Assembly (NCBI RefSeq): GCF_001884135.1
Contig: NZ_MAOC01000093.1
Coordinates: 1 to 64,000, forward strand
Direction of reading: 5' to 3'
DNA length: 64,000 nt
Source: Bacillus nitratireducens
GTDB taxonomy: Bacteria; Bacillota; Bacilli; Bacillales; Bacillaceae_G
Part shown: piece after piece, positions 52,822-61,276 of the stretch
Numbering within the stretch: position 1 is the first letter of the stretch
Layout: every line of letters starts with the position of its first letter
Program-made: the position numbers and the translations under genes
The notes under the pieces: generated by a model
The model's input: only the letters and a program-made list of their open reading frames with translations
Databases searched by the model: none
What the model was told of the DNA's origin: nothing

Positions 52822-54285
52822 TTATTCAAAGGGTAATTCAATTATAAATTCTGTTCCGACTTCTAATTCGCTTTTTACTTCGATAGAACCATTATGAAGT
52901 TCTACAATTTCCTTTGCAACAGCCAGTCCGATACCTTTTCCACCTGTAGCTCGTGTTCTAGATTTATCGACACGGTAAAAGCGATCGAAAATGTGTGGGA
53001 TATCTTCTTTTGGAATTCCTTCACCTTCATCTTGTACACTTATTGTAAAAGTATTCGTACTCGATAGTACACGTATTGTTATAGAAGTGTTTTCTGATGA
53101 ATGTTGATAAGCGTTGTGTAATAAATTTAACATCACTTGTTCCATACGCCTTTCATCTATACAAACTTCTAAATCATTTTTACAGTATACATGAATTTCT
53201 ATTTGTTTGTTTGTTAATGTTGTTTTTGTTTTTTCAACCATTCGTTCTAAAAATGGTCTAAGGGGCATTTTTTGTTTTTTAATAACGAATTGATGTTGCT
53301 CTAATTGTGCAAGCATAAATAAATCTTGTACGAGATCGGTTACACTATCCGTTTCGTCTTCAATGATTTGTAAGTATTCTTCACGTTCTTCTTTCGTTAG
53401 AGAATCTCTTTTTGCTACCTTTGCATAACCTTTCATATAGGTTAATGGAGTTAGTAATTCATGCGCTACACTAGCGAGAAATTCGTTTCGTTCTTTTTTC
53501 ATATACGTAAGTTCACTAGATAAATCTTCAATCGTTTTTGCTAAGCTTCCAAGTTCATCATTTCGTTTAATTCCTAATTGAATCGGCTTATTTAATTTTG
53601 ACATTTTTTCTGTCGCCCGCTTCATTTTTATAAGCGGTTCTGTAATAACACGAGAAAAAACAAAGACAGAAATAGTAGTTAAAATAATTGTCAAAACACT
53701 AATGATAAAAAATTGATTCATGAGTTTAAGTAACATATTTTCTAAGAAAGATGTCTTTAATAACATATATAACTTACCTTGAAATCCTTGAATTTCCAGC
53801 GGGCTTACCGTTGAGATGAATTTTGATTTTTTCCAGTTTTTTTCAACGATTAATCCACCTTCTGGGATAGTCTCTGTTTTACAAGTAAGTTGTTTTTGCA
53901 TTTCTTTCGTTACGGGTTCTGAGGTAGAAATAATTTTGCCGTTATTGTCTGTTATAATGATAGCTATATCAGAGTTAGCAATTAATTCAGATTCAACTAA
54001 GTGTTCAGCCTCAGTGTTGATATCAAACTCGGGGTACACAGCACGTTTAGGCCGTTTACTGTGTTCAGCGCTTTCTGTGAGTTTCTTTTCTTTAGAATAT
54101 GCACCCCACTTCGCGCGGTTTTTGATCATTTTACTATAGCGATTTCCTTTCTCTAAAAGAGCAAGAGTTTCCTCTTCAATACGTATGTTTGAAAGGTTCT
54201 TATAAAAAGATACGAAGGCAATTGTTTCAATACATAAAGCTAATATTAAAAAGTATGTCCCAACTTTAAGGGAAAGTTTGCTCAT
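52822..54285 (-). CDS. Sensor histidine kinase with HELLTP phosphoacceptor motif
   Basis: A 487-aa kinase. Membrane segments near 10-30 and 195-220 flank a sensor of about 165 residues; HAMP domain (about 220-275); phosphoacceptor AHELLTPLTYMKGY, where the usual Arg of HELRTP is Leu; N-box NLLHNAYQHS and G2 GKGIGLAVAKEIV. Start at ATG 54285 preceded by GGTGAG; an upstream ATG at 54327 is less likely. Downstream of its regulator gene, with a hairpin between them. Confidence 0.85.
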   Translation of the reverse strand: MSKLSLKVGTYFLILALCIETIAFVSFYKNLSNIRIEEETLALLEKGNRYSKMIKNRAKWGAYSKEKKLTESAEHSKRPKRAVYPEFDINTEAEHLVESELIANSDIAIIITDNNGKIISTSEPVTKEMQKQLTCKTETIPEGGLIVEKNWKKSKFISTVSPLEIQGFQGKLYMLLKTSFLENMLLKLMNQFFIISVLTIILTTISVFVFSRVITEPLIKMKRATEKMSKLNKPIQLGIKRNDELGSLAKTIEDLSSELTYMKKERNEFLASVAHELLTPLTYMKGYAKVAKRDSLTKEEREEYLQIIEDETDSVTDLVQDLFMLAQLEQHQFVIKKQKMPLRPFLERMVEKTKTTLTNKQIEIHVYCKNDLEVCIDERRMEQVMLNLLHNAYQHSSENTSITIRVLSSTNTFTISVQDEGEGIPKEDIPHIFDRFYRVDKSRTRATGGKGIGLAVAKEIVELHNGSIEVKSELEVGTEFIIELPFE

Positions 54286-54309
54286 TTTCTCACCATACCT
54301 TATTTCATA

Positions 54310-54348
54310 TAAAGGGCCAGTGGTCAACTATTGTCCACTGACCCAATT
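54310..54348 (-). terminator. Hairpin between regulator and kinase genes
   Basis: GGTCAGTGGACAA / TTGACCACTGGCC without a long T-run. Probably tunes regulator-to-kinase ratio instead of ending transcription fully. Confidence 0.5.
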
Positions 54349-54350
54349 AA

Positions 54351-55022
54351 TTATTCACTTTTCCATTTATATCCGACTTTATAGACAGTTTCTAAGTAAT
54401 CTTCAACTGGAAATCCTTTTTTGCGTAACTTATCCCGTATATTACGAATATGTGAATCGATAGTTCTGTATTCGATGTCTGTTTGATAGCCCCAAATCTT
54501 TTCGATTAAATCGTCTCGGCTGTAGGCACGGTTTGTATTTTGTAAAAATAGTCCGAGCAACGAAAACTCAATAGGAGTTAGTGAGATTTTTTCATTATAA
54601 ACTGTAACAGTATGTTTCGTTTTATCCCACTCAATACCATTGAAGCTAACAAAGCCATCTTTCTTTGTGCGGCGTAATATAGCCTCGATTCGCGCGACTA
54701 ATACATGTTCATCGAATGGTTTTGTAATGTAGTCATCTGCTCCCATTGTTAGGCCTTTGACCATATCGTAGTTTTGGTTGCGAGCTGTTAGCATAATAAT
54801 TGGAACGTTGGAAATTTGACGGATTTGATAGCAAGTATCCCACCCATCCATATTCGGCATCATAACATCTAATAAAATAATATCGAAGTCCTTCTGTTCG
54901 ATTAATTCTAGCGCTTCAAGGCCAGAAGTAGCTTTCATACAAAAATAGCCGCGAGGGCTTAAGAACAGATCTAATAATCGTAACATACGTTCTTCATCGT
55001 CTACTAATAAAATTTTCACCAT
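54351..55022 (-). CDS. OmpR-family response regulator
   Basis: A 223-aa regulator. Receiver: acidic pocket DDEE, phospho-Asp in LLDVMMPNMDG, Lys in ITKPFDE; C-terminal winged helix (IEYRTIDSHIRNIRDKLRKK). Start at ATG 55022 (MVKILLVDDEE); an ATG four codons earlier is an alternative. Works with the kinase encoded downstream. Confidence 0.87.
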   Translation of the reverse strand: MVKILLVDDEERMLRLLDLFLSPRGYFCMKATSGLEALELIEQKDFDIILLDVMMPNMDGWDTCYQIRQISNVPIIMLTARNQNYDMVKGLTMGADDYITKPFDEHVLVARIEAILRRTKKDGFVSFNGIEWDKTKHTVTVYNEKISLTPIEFSLLGLFLQNTNRAYSRDDLIEKIWGYQTDIEYRTIDSHIRNIRDKLRKKGFPVEDYLETVYKVGYKWKSE

Positions 55023-55221
55023 AATCTTGTGCACCCCAAACTATTCATTCTACTTGTATAGTTTACATGAAAATAATAAAAAACTCTTTTTATGTGATTG
55101 AATGGATGGCTGATTTTTTCAATCAGGGCAATTGACATAAAAAATGCACTAGTTTTGCACAACTATTTTTTATAATAGAAAACGTAGCGACACAAATACC
55201 CTATGTTGCGACATAACGTCA

Positions 55222-55245
55222 TGTCATTTTATTTATAAAATGACA
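55222..55245. promoter_or_regulatory. Perfect palindrome in the leader region
   Basis: TGTCATTTTAT-TT-ATAAAATGACA, an 11-bp perfect inverted repeat in the 329-base region between divergent genes. Could be an operator or an RNA hairpin. Confidence 0.4.
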
Positions 55246-55263
55246 ATTCCATTCTATTGTGTA

Positions 55264-55335
55264 TGTGAGATAGAGAGGGTTTTCGTATTCACCTCGCATC
55301 GGATAAGAAAAATTTCCTATCTCACACTTTTTTTA
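55264..55335 (+). promoter_or_regulatory. Attenuator-like hairpin before the 40-aa microprotein gene
   Basis: TGTGAGATAG (55264-55273) pairs with CTATCTCACA (55317-55326), followed by eight Ts. Inside, GAGG (55275-55278) can pair with CCTC (55292-55295). An intrinsic terminator 17 bases before the start codon of the small gene suggests conditional read-through; no known riboswitch class was recognised. Confidence 0.5.
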
Positions 55336-55351
55336 AAAGGGGATTGTACAC

Positions 55352-55474
55352 ATGAATAAAAAAGTAGAGCATTTACAAAAAGAAAAGCAAGATCGTAATG
55401 CGGTTGTAATGTGTGTTGCGGTATCTATGCTTATTATGATAAGTTGTGTAAATAAATTTTTCGGGATTTTATAA
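55352..55474 (+). CDS. 40-aa membrane microprotein
   Basis: Frame starting MNKKVEHLQKEKQDRN (charged, cytoplasmic) then a hydrophobic helix AVVMCVAVSMLIMISC and a short tail VNKFFGIL. AAAAGGGG lies about nine bases before the ATG, and a perfect terminator follows the stop. Predicted single-pass membrane protein; no family recognised. The hairpin upstream implies regulated expression. Confidence 0.68.
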   Translation: MNKKVEHLQKEKQDRNAVVMCVAVSMLIMISCVNKFFGIL

Positions 55475-55477
55475 TAG

Positions 55478-55518
55478 AAAAAAAGCTTATTGCCTCTTAA
55501 GAGGCAATAAGCTTTTTT
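55478..55518. terminator. Perfect bidirectional terminator between two microprotein genes
   Basis: AAAAAAAGCTTATTGCCTC / GAGGCAATAAGCTTTTTTT with loop TTAA. Confidence 0.92.
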
Positions 55519-55526
55519 TATGTATT

Positions 55527-55616
55527 CTATATAATAAACCAAGGTAAAATTGCTAATCCAGAAGTTACAATTGCTGTGGCACATATTAAAAAGATAGCTC
55601 GTTTATTTTGTCTCAT
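55527..55616 (-). CDS. 29-aa membrane microprotein
   Basis: Frame encoding a basic start MRQNKRA and a hydrophobic helix IFLICATAIVTSGLAILP, ending WFII. GAGGAG lies nine bases before the ATG. Convergent with the 40-aa gene and sharing its terminator. Its probable promoter (55718-55783) has the same palindrome architecture as the micropeptide promoters, with a bcr-like repeat between promoter and gene. Confidence 0.68.
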   Translation of the reverse strand: MRQNKRAIFLICATAIVTSGLAILPWFII

Positions 55617-55660
55617 GTCACATTCTCCTCTACATATCAATTGCATGCTATACGTTCATG

Positions 55661-55712
55661 TAATAATCAGCGGGAGATGGATACTCCTTGCTGAGTAAAG
55701 TTTCACTTTATA
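55661..55712 (+). repeat. bcr-like dispersed repeat, copy 3 (degenerate)
   Basis: TAATAATCAGCGGG...CTTGCTGAGTAAAGTTTCACTTTAT; same 3' end as the copy at 49592-49685 but shorter and diverged. Lies within the predicted 5' leader of the 29-aa gene. Confidence 0.62.
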
Positions 55713-55717
55713 TTTTT

Positions 55718-55783
55718 AGTATAACGAATGGAAAGGATTGGAACGATCGATAAAGGTGACATGAAGATTACATTGTTGTAATG
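55718..55783 (-). promoter_or_regulatory. Microprotein promoter (shared architecture, copy 4)
   Basis: On the minus strand: TTACAACAATGTAA (55781-55768), CGATCG starting at 55749 and TATACT (55723-55718) ending 50 bases after the palindrome. Without the bcr-like insert the leader would be about 45 nt, like the other copies. Confidence 0.62.
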
Positions 55784-55785
55784 AA

Positions 55786-55817
55786 AAAAGCATCTTAATT
55801 AATAAGAAGATGCTTTT
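55786..55817. terminator. Terminator-like hairpin
   Basis: AAAAGCATCTT / AAGATGCTTTT. Positioned to end the leftward GNAT gene or shield the microprotein promoter. Confidence 0.65.
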
Positions 55818-55836
55818 GAAAAATTATATTAAAATG

Positions 55837-56343
55837 TTAATTATTTAAGAATAAAACCATATGCTCTTCGTCCCAATATTGACCGTTATGCTTTAAGGAA
55901 CGCTCTTGCACACCGTAAGTTTGGAAGCCGAGGGACTCATATAATTTTTTTGCAGCAGTGTTATCAGCAACAACATCAAGCATGAGCTGTTCTACATGTA
56001 ATTTATCGGCATTTTCAATAATCGCTTTAATTAAAGCTCGTCCTGCACCGAGGCCGCGCGCTTTTGGAGAAACAAAAACGGAGCCGATTTTTGCCTTATG
56101 TTCTTGCTTAATAAATGGCTTTGTTTCTAAAGTAGCAATGCCAACTAAATCATTATCTTTGAAGACACCTAGAGTATACTTATCAGGATTGCTTAATCGC
56201 TTTGCCATGGCAGCGACAGGGTTTTCATGTTTAAGAACATCTTCATAAGAAGAGCTAAAAGCCTCAGGGTTTTTCGTTAAACCTTCCATACAAACTTTCA
56301 AATAAATTTCTGCGTCCTCTGTTGTTAATAAGCGAATTTCCAT
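55837..56343 (-). CDS. GNAT acetyltransferase, paralog 2
   Basis: A 168-aa GNAT closely similar to 52163-52675: NPEAFSSSYED near the start, VSPKARGLGAGRALIK loop, NTAAKKLYESLGFQTYG and the same C-terminus. AGGAGGT precedes the ATG. The pair flank a two-component system and probably arose by duplication. Confidence 0.87.
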   Translation of the reverse strand: MEIRLLTTEDAEIYLKVCMEGLTKNPEAFSSSYEDVLKHENPVAAMAKRLSNPDKYTLGVFKDNDLVGIATLETKPFIKQEHKAKIGSVFVSPKARGLGAGRALIKAIIENADKLHVEQLMLDVVADNTAAKKLYESLGFQTYGVQERSLKHNGQYWDEEHMVLFLNN

Positions 56344-56545
56344 AGTTGTAACCTCCTAGATTGATTCAAATTTAATTCATTAACTTTGTAAGATTAAGTT
56401 TAGTTAAATGTATTCTGTGACTATTCTTTCTTAATTTGTAAAAGAATGAAAAGATTATGCTACAATATTTTGTTTTAATTATGTAATGAAATTATATATT
56501 AACTTTATTAACTATTCAAGTGTTATATATATTACATTTTTATAA

Positions 56546-56581
56546 CTAAAATACCTCCTCAATTGAGAAGGTATTTTTTAG
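56546..56581. terminator. Terminator downstream of fdhD
   Basis: AAAATACCTCCTC...GAGAAGGTATTTT followed by T; overlaps the fdhD stop region. Confidence 0.75.
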
Positions 56582-57384
56582 TTATTCGATTGATAACCAT
56601 CGATTCGTTCTGGATGTGTATAAATATTGCAAGATTCATTTCGAATGAATCCTACTACGGTAATGCCTAAATCGTGAGCGAGTTGCAATGCTAGCTTAGT
56701 TGGAGCTGATTTAGATAGGACGATTTCGCAACCGATTTTTGAAACCTTTAACAAAATTTCAGATGAGATTCGCCCGCTAAACGCGATGATTTTCCCTTGA
56801 ACAGATATATTGTTCCGTAAACAATGACCGTATATTTTATCTAGTGCATTATGTCTTCCGATATCCATTCTTGATATGAGAATATTTTTTCGATCGCATA
56901 ACGCGGTATTGTGCACACCACCTGTTTGGCGAAATGTAGTTGAAGATTGTTGTAAAGTATTCATTAAGTAAAAACATTCTTCAGGAGTAACTTTCACGTG
57001 TATATCATGTAAATCTTTTGCTTTTGCTGCATCGTTAACGAAAATAAAACCTTGTCTACCTTTTCCGCAGCAAGAAGTGATGTATCGCTTATTATATAAA
57101 GTTTGATAGAGCGGATTTACTTTTGATGATGTTACATGTACAATTCCGTTATCTTTTTGCACCCATAGTTCTTCAACATCTTTATAGGAAGAAATAATCC
57201 CCTCAGAAATTAAAAAACCAATTACCATATCTTCAATGTAATTTGGTGTGCATACAACTGTTACATATTCCTCACCGTTTAATTTAATAGTAATAGGAGA
57301 TTCTGTAACAATCTCATCCAGTTGTTTTGAAAATGTACCAGATTGATAGCGTACAATTGTATAAGTCTCTTGCGTAGGCCCCAT
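56578..57384 (-). CDS. fdhD: FdhD, formate dehydrogenase accessory sulfurtransferase
   Basis: A 268-aa FdhD, which transfers sulfur to the molybdenum cofactor so that formate dehydrogenase becomes active. Family segments: TPNYIEDMVIGFLISEGII, TSCCGKGRQG (C105-C106, in place of a spaced CxxC), RQTGGVHNTAL, DIGRHNALDK and GRISSEILLKV. Start at ATG 57384, with AAGGGGAA eight bases upstream; upstream codons are not conserved. Divergent from the formate dehydrogenase gene. Confidence 0.93.
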   Translation of the reverse strand: MGPTQETYTIVRYQSGTFSKQLDEIVTESPITIKLNGEEYVTVVCTPNYIEDMVIGFLISEGIISSYKDVEELWVQKDNGIVHVTSSKVNPLYQTLYNKRYITSCCGKGRQGFIFVNDAAKAKDLHDIHVKVTPEECFYLMNTLQQSSTTFRQTGGVHNTALCDRKNILISRMDIGRHNALDKIYGHCLRNNISVQGKIIAFSGRISSEILLKVSKIGCEIVLSKSAPTKLALQLAHDLGITVVGFIRNESCNIYTHPERIDGYQSNN

Positions 57385-57684
57385 ATTAAATTCCCCTTTT
57401 ATATGTATTTCTCTCCCATATTTATCATAAAACAATGGGGAAATAAAAACATCTATTAGCAAGGAAATCACAGATTATTTTGGTTATTATTGTATATGTA
57501 CGATATAATAGAACTGTAGAATAGTGATATTTTCAAGCTTTCGTAGTTATACCTTATAACATCTAGAATCGACTTCATAAGAAAAGTATTCGGGCAGAGC
57601 GTTTCAAAAATATGTACAGTAATGCGATTTTGAAAACGGATTCATAATTGTGTTGTACAGTTGGTTGTAAGGAGAGGGGAAACT

Positions 57685-60627
57685 ATGGCAGAACAGACAG
57701 TCCGTGTAACCGTGGATGGTAAAGAATTTTCCACATCGGGTGAAAAGACGATACTACAATTATTTAACGAGAGTAATTTGGAACATCCTCAAATTTGTCA
57801 TGTACCAGAAGTAGATCCAATTCAAACTTGTGATACGTGTATTGTAGAAGTAAATGGGAAGTTATTACGTGCTTGTTCAACGAAATTAGAGAACGGTATG
57901 CATATCGAAAGACAGTCCCAGCGTGCTAAAGAGGCGCAGACTGAAGCAATGGATCGAATATTAGAGAATCATTTATTGTATTGTACAGTATGTGATAACA
58001 ATAATGGTAACTGTAAAGTCCATAATACAGTACATATGATGGAGATTGAAGAACAGAAATATCCGTATGAACCGAAAGTAAGTGCATGCGAAGTGGATAC
58101 ATCGCATCCATTCTATCGATACGATCCGAATCAATGCATTGCTTGTGGACAGTGTGTAGAAGTATGCCAAAATTTACAAGTGAATGAAACGTTATCAATC
58201 GATTGGAGTTTAGACCGTCCACGTGTTATTTGGGACAATGGTGTAAGTATAAATGACTCATCTTGTGTGAGTTGTGGGCAATGTGTAACAGTATGTCCGT
58301 GTAATGCGTTAATGGAAAAAACAATGCTGGGTGAAGCAGGATTTATGACAGGATTAAAACCAGATGTGTTGGATCCAATGATTGATTTTGTAAAAGATGT
58401 AGAACCTGGATATAGCAGTATTTTAGCGGTTTCAGAAGTAGAGGCTGCGATGCGTAAGACGAAAGTTAATAAAACAAAAACAGTTTGTACATTTTGTGGT
58501 GTAGGTTGTTCATTTGAAGTATGGACGAAAGATCGTCAAATTTTAAAAGTACAACCTGTTTCAGATGCACCGGTTAATGGTATCTCTACATGTGTAAAAG
58601 GTAAATTTGGTTGGGATTTTGTAAACAGTGAAGAGCGTATTACAAAACCGTTAATTCGCCAAGGGGATATGTTTGTTGAGGCTTCATGGGAAGAGGCTCT
58701 TGAAGTTGTTGCATCTAATATGCAACATATTAAGTCAGAATACGGTAGCGATGCATTTGGTTTTATTTCTTCTTCTAAAGTAACAAATGAAGAAAACTAC
58801 CTTATGCAAAAACTAGCCCGTCAAATATATGGAACGAATAACGTAGATAACTGTTCGCGTTATTGCCAATCGCCAGCGACAGACGGTTTATTTAAAACTG
58901 TCGGTATGGGTGGGGATGCTGGAACAGTGAAAGATATTGCTGAAGCAGGTCTTGTTATTATTGTTGGTGCAAATCCAACAGAAGGTCATCCTGTACTTGC
59001 AACTAGAGTAAAGCGTGCTCATAAATTACACGAGCAAAAATTGATTGTAGCAGACCTTCGTAAACATGAAATGGCAGAGCGTGCTGATATATTTGTTCAC
59101 CCGAGTCAAGGAACGGATTATGTATGGCTTGCTGGTATTACGAAATATATTATTGATCAAGATTGGCATGATAAAAAGTTCATAGCTGAAAATGTAAAGA
59201 ATTTTGATGAATATAGCAAAATGCTAGAAAAGTATACGCTTGATTATACTGAGAAAATTACAGGGATTTCTAAAGATAATCTTAAAGAGATGGCTCGTAT
59301 GGTATATGAAGCAGATGGTACTTGTGTACTTTGGGGAATGGGTGTAACGCAAAATACAGGAGGAAGTACAACGTCAGCTGCAATTTCAAATTTACTTCTT
59401 GTTACGGGTAACTATCGTCGTCCTGGTGCAGGTGCGTATCCATTACGCGGACATAATAACGTACAAGGTGCTTGTGATATGGCAACATTACCGAACTGGC
59501 TTCCAGGTTATCAAGCAGTTTCAGATGATGTGCATCGTGCGAAATTTGAAAAAGCATACGGTACTACCATTCCGAAAGAACCGGGACTAAATAATATCGC
59601 AATGTTACTAGCAGCGGAAGAAGGAAAACTGCGTGGTATGTATGTTATGGGAGAAGAAATGGCTTTAGTAGATTCAAATGCCAACCATGTACAACATATT
59701 TTAGCGAATTTAGACTTCCTCGTTGTTCAAGATATGTTTTTATCGAAAACAGCTCGTTTTGCCGATGTTATTTTACCGGCAGCACCAAGCTTAGAAAAAG
59801 AAGGAACATTTACAAATACAGAACGCCGTATTCAAAGATTGTATGAAGTATTGAAGCCACTTGGTGATTCTAAGCCAGATTGGTGGATTTTACAAAAAGT
59901 AGCTCGTGCACTGGGCGGAGACTGGAACTATGGAAGTCCAAGTGAAATTATGGATGAAATTGCATCGCTTGCTCCGTTATACTCACAAGCAACGTATGAC
60001 CGTTTAGAAGGCTGGAATAGTTTATGCTGGGGTAGCCATGATGGTAGCGATACACCATTATTATATGTAGATGGATTTAACTTCCCGGATAAGCTAGCTC
60101 GTTTATCATTAGATGAATGGGTACCACCAGTAGTAGCACCAGATGAGTATGATTTACTATTAAATAATGGCCGTATGCTAGAGCATTTCCATGAAGGAAA
60201 TATGACGAATAAGTCAGCTGGCATTTTATCTAAAGTGTCTGAAGTATTTGTTGAAATTTCACCTGAACTTGCTAAAGAACGTAATGTGAAAGATGGTGGT
60301 CTTGTAGAATTAGCATCACCATTTGGAAAGATTAAAGTACAAGCGCTTGTTACAGATCGTGTAACCGGAAATGAGTTATATTTGCCGATGCATGCGACAG
60401 TAAATGAAGAGGCAATTAATATTTTAACAGGAACAGCGACAGACATTTATACGTGTACACCAGCTTATAAACAAACAATGGTGAAACTGCGCGTATTACG
60501 TGAAAAAGGAAATCGTCCGTTACCATCCTCAAACCCGAGAGATAAAAAACGTCATCCGCAAAATGGTGTTGAAATCGAGCAAAAGTGGCAAAGAAAACAA
60601 TACGTATCACTTGTGGACCAGAATTAG
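57685..60627 (+). CDS. Formate dehydrogenase catalytic subunit (Fer2-containing)
   Basis: A 980-aa molybdopterin enzyme oxidising formate to CO2. N-terminal 2Fe-2S domain (C38, C49, C52, C64), a His/Cys cluster, two 4Fe-4S motifs (CIACGQCVEVCQN about 151; CVSCGQCVTVCPCNA about 194), then the molybdopterin domain with its own 4Fe-4S site (CTFCGVGCSF about 264). The active-site residue is Cys (NCSRYCQSPATD, near C394), not selenocysteine. C-terminal molydopterin-dinucleotide-binding domain. Matches YjgC/YrhE of B. subtilis. Start ATG 57685 with AAGGAGAGG upstream; twelve bases before its DUF1641 partner. Confidence 0.92.
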   Translation: MAEQTVRVTVDGKEFSTSGEKTILQLFNESNLEHPQICHVPEVDPIQTCDTCIVEVNGKLLRACSTKLENGMHIERQSQRAKEAQTEAMDRILENHLLYCTVCDNNNGNCKVHNTVHMMEIEEQKYPYEPKVSACEVDTSHPFYRYDPNQCIACGQCVEVCQNLQVNETLSIDWSLDRPRVIWDNGVSINDSSCVSCGQCVTVCPCNALMEKTMLGEAGFMTGLKPDVLDPMIDFVKDVEPGYSSILAVSEVEAAMRKTKVNKTKTVCTFCGVGCSFEVWTKDRQILKVQPVSDAPVNGISTCVKGKFGWDFVNSEERITKPLIRQGDMFVEASWEEALEVVASNMQHIKSEYGSDAFGFISSSKVTNEENYLMQKLARQIYGTNNVDNCSRYCQSPATDGLFKTVGMGGDAGTVKDIAEAGLVIIVGANPTEGHPVLATRVKRAHKLHEQKLIVADLRKHEMAERADIFVHPSQGTDYVWLAGITKYIIDQDWHDKKFIAENVKNFDEYSKMLEKYTLDYTEKITGISKDNLKEMARMVYEADGTCVLWGMGVTQNTGGSTTSAAISNLLLVTGNYRRPGAGAYPLRGHNNVQGACDMATLPNWLPGYQAVSDDVHRAKFEKAYGTTIPKEPGLNNIAMLLAAEEGKLRGMYVMGEEMALVDSNANHVQHILANLDFLVVQDMFLSKTARFADVILPAAPSLEKEGTFTNTERRIQRLYEVLKPLGDSKPDWWILQKVARALGGDWNYGSPSEIMDEIASLAPLYSQATYDRLEGWNSLCWGSHDGSDTPLLYVDGFNFPDKLARLSLDEWVPPVVAPDEYDLLLNNGRMLEHFHEGNMTNKSAGILSKVSEVFVEISPELAKERNVKDGGLVELASPFGKIKVQALVTDRVTGNELYLPMHATVNEEAINILTGTATDIYTCTPAYKQTMVKLRVLREKGNRPLPSSNPRDKKRHPQNGVEIEQKWQRKQYVSLVDQN

Positions 60628-60639
60628 GGGGCGGAGATC

Positions 60640-61122
60640 ATGGCAAAAGAGATTACTTTAATTAAAAAGAAGGTTGTAACAGAAGAAGAAAAGAAACAGC
60701 AAGTAACAGATGAACTGTTAAATGAGCTAGCTGAAAATAGAGAAGCAGTAGAAGAGACGATGCAGCTATTAGGACAGTTACAAAAAGCTGGAATTTTAGA
60801 TGCAGCAATTAGTTTACTTGCTGCAAAAGAAGATGTTTCCAAAATAGCTGTTGAACAATTAAATCGTGAACCAGTAAAGAATGCATTAAACAATATGATG
60901 GGGGCAGGAGAGGCATTATCTTCAGTGGACCCAGAAATAACGAAACAAATAACATCTAGTTTAGTCACTGGATTACAATTTGCAACGGATGAGCTGAAAA
61001 ATGGAAAGAAAACAAAAGTGATGGATTTCTTTAAAGTGTTAAAAGATCCAGATATCAATAGAGCAATTACATTTGGTTTTAGCTTCTTAAAAGCATTTGG
61101 TCAAGGGTTAGAGAAAAAATAG
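60640..61122 (+). CDS. DUF1641 partner protein of formate dehydrogenase (YjgD-like)
   Basis: A 160-aa DUF1641 protein, helical, with a conserved C-terminal segment (VMDFFKVLKDPDINRAITFG). In Bacillus it is always next to this type of formate dehydrogenase; work on the B. subtilis pair describes it as the subunit linking the enzyme to the quinone pool, as I recall. GGGGGCGGAG precedes the ATG. No transmembrane segment is obvious. Confidence 0.85.
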   Translation: MAKEITLIKKKVVTEEEKKQQVTDELLNELAENREAVEETMQLLGQLQKAGILDAAISLLAAKEDVSKIAVEQLNREPVKNALNNMMGAGEALSSVDPEITKQITSSLVTGLQFATDELKNGKKTKVMDFFKVLKDPDINRAITFGFSFLKAFGQGLEKK

Positions 61123-61130
61123 AGTAAATG

Positions 61131-61164
61131 AAAAAGTGATGGCAAGTAGCCATCACTTTTTCAT
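61131..61164 (+). terminator. Terminator of the formate dehydrogenase operon
   Basis: AAAAAGTGATGGC...GCCATCACTTTTT. Confidence 0.9.
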
Positions 61165-61276
61165 TGTATGTATAAGAGTGTTCATGTTAAGCGGAATATA
61201 TTATTATTAAAAAGATGGGTTGGAAATGGAAATATGGAATCCATCTCAAATATCGTTTTAGAATGTGGAGGAATAT

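Noticed and set aside
55022-55352. T-box or known riboswitch in the long leader
   Set aside because: No T-box core or other class-specific consensus is visible; only hairpins and a terminator.
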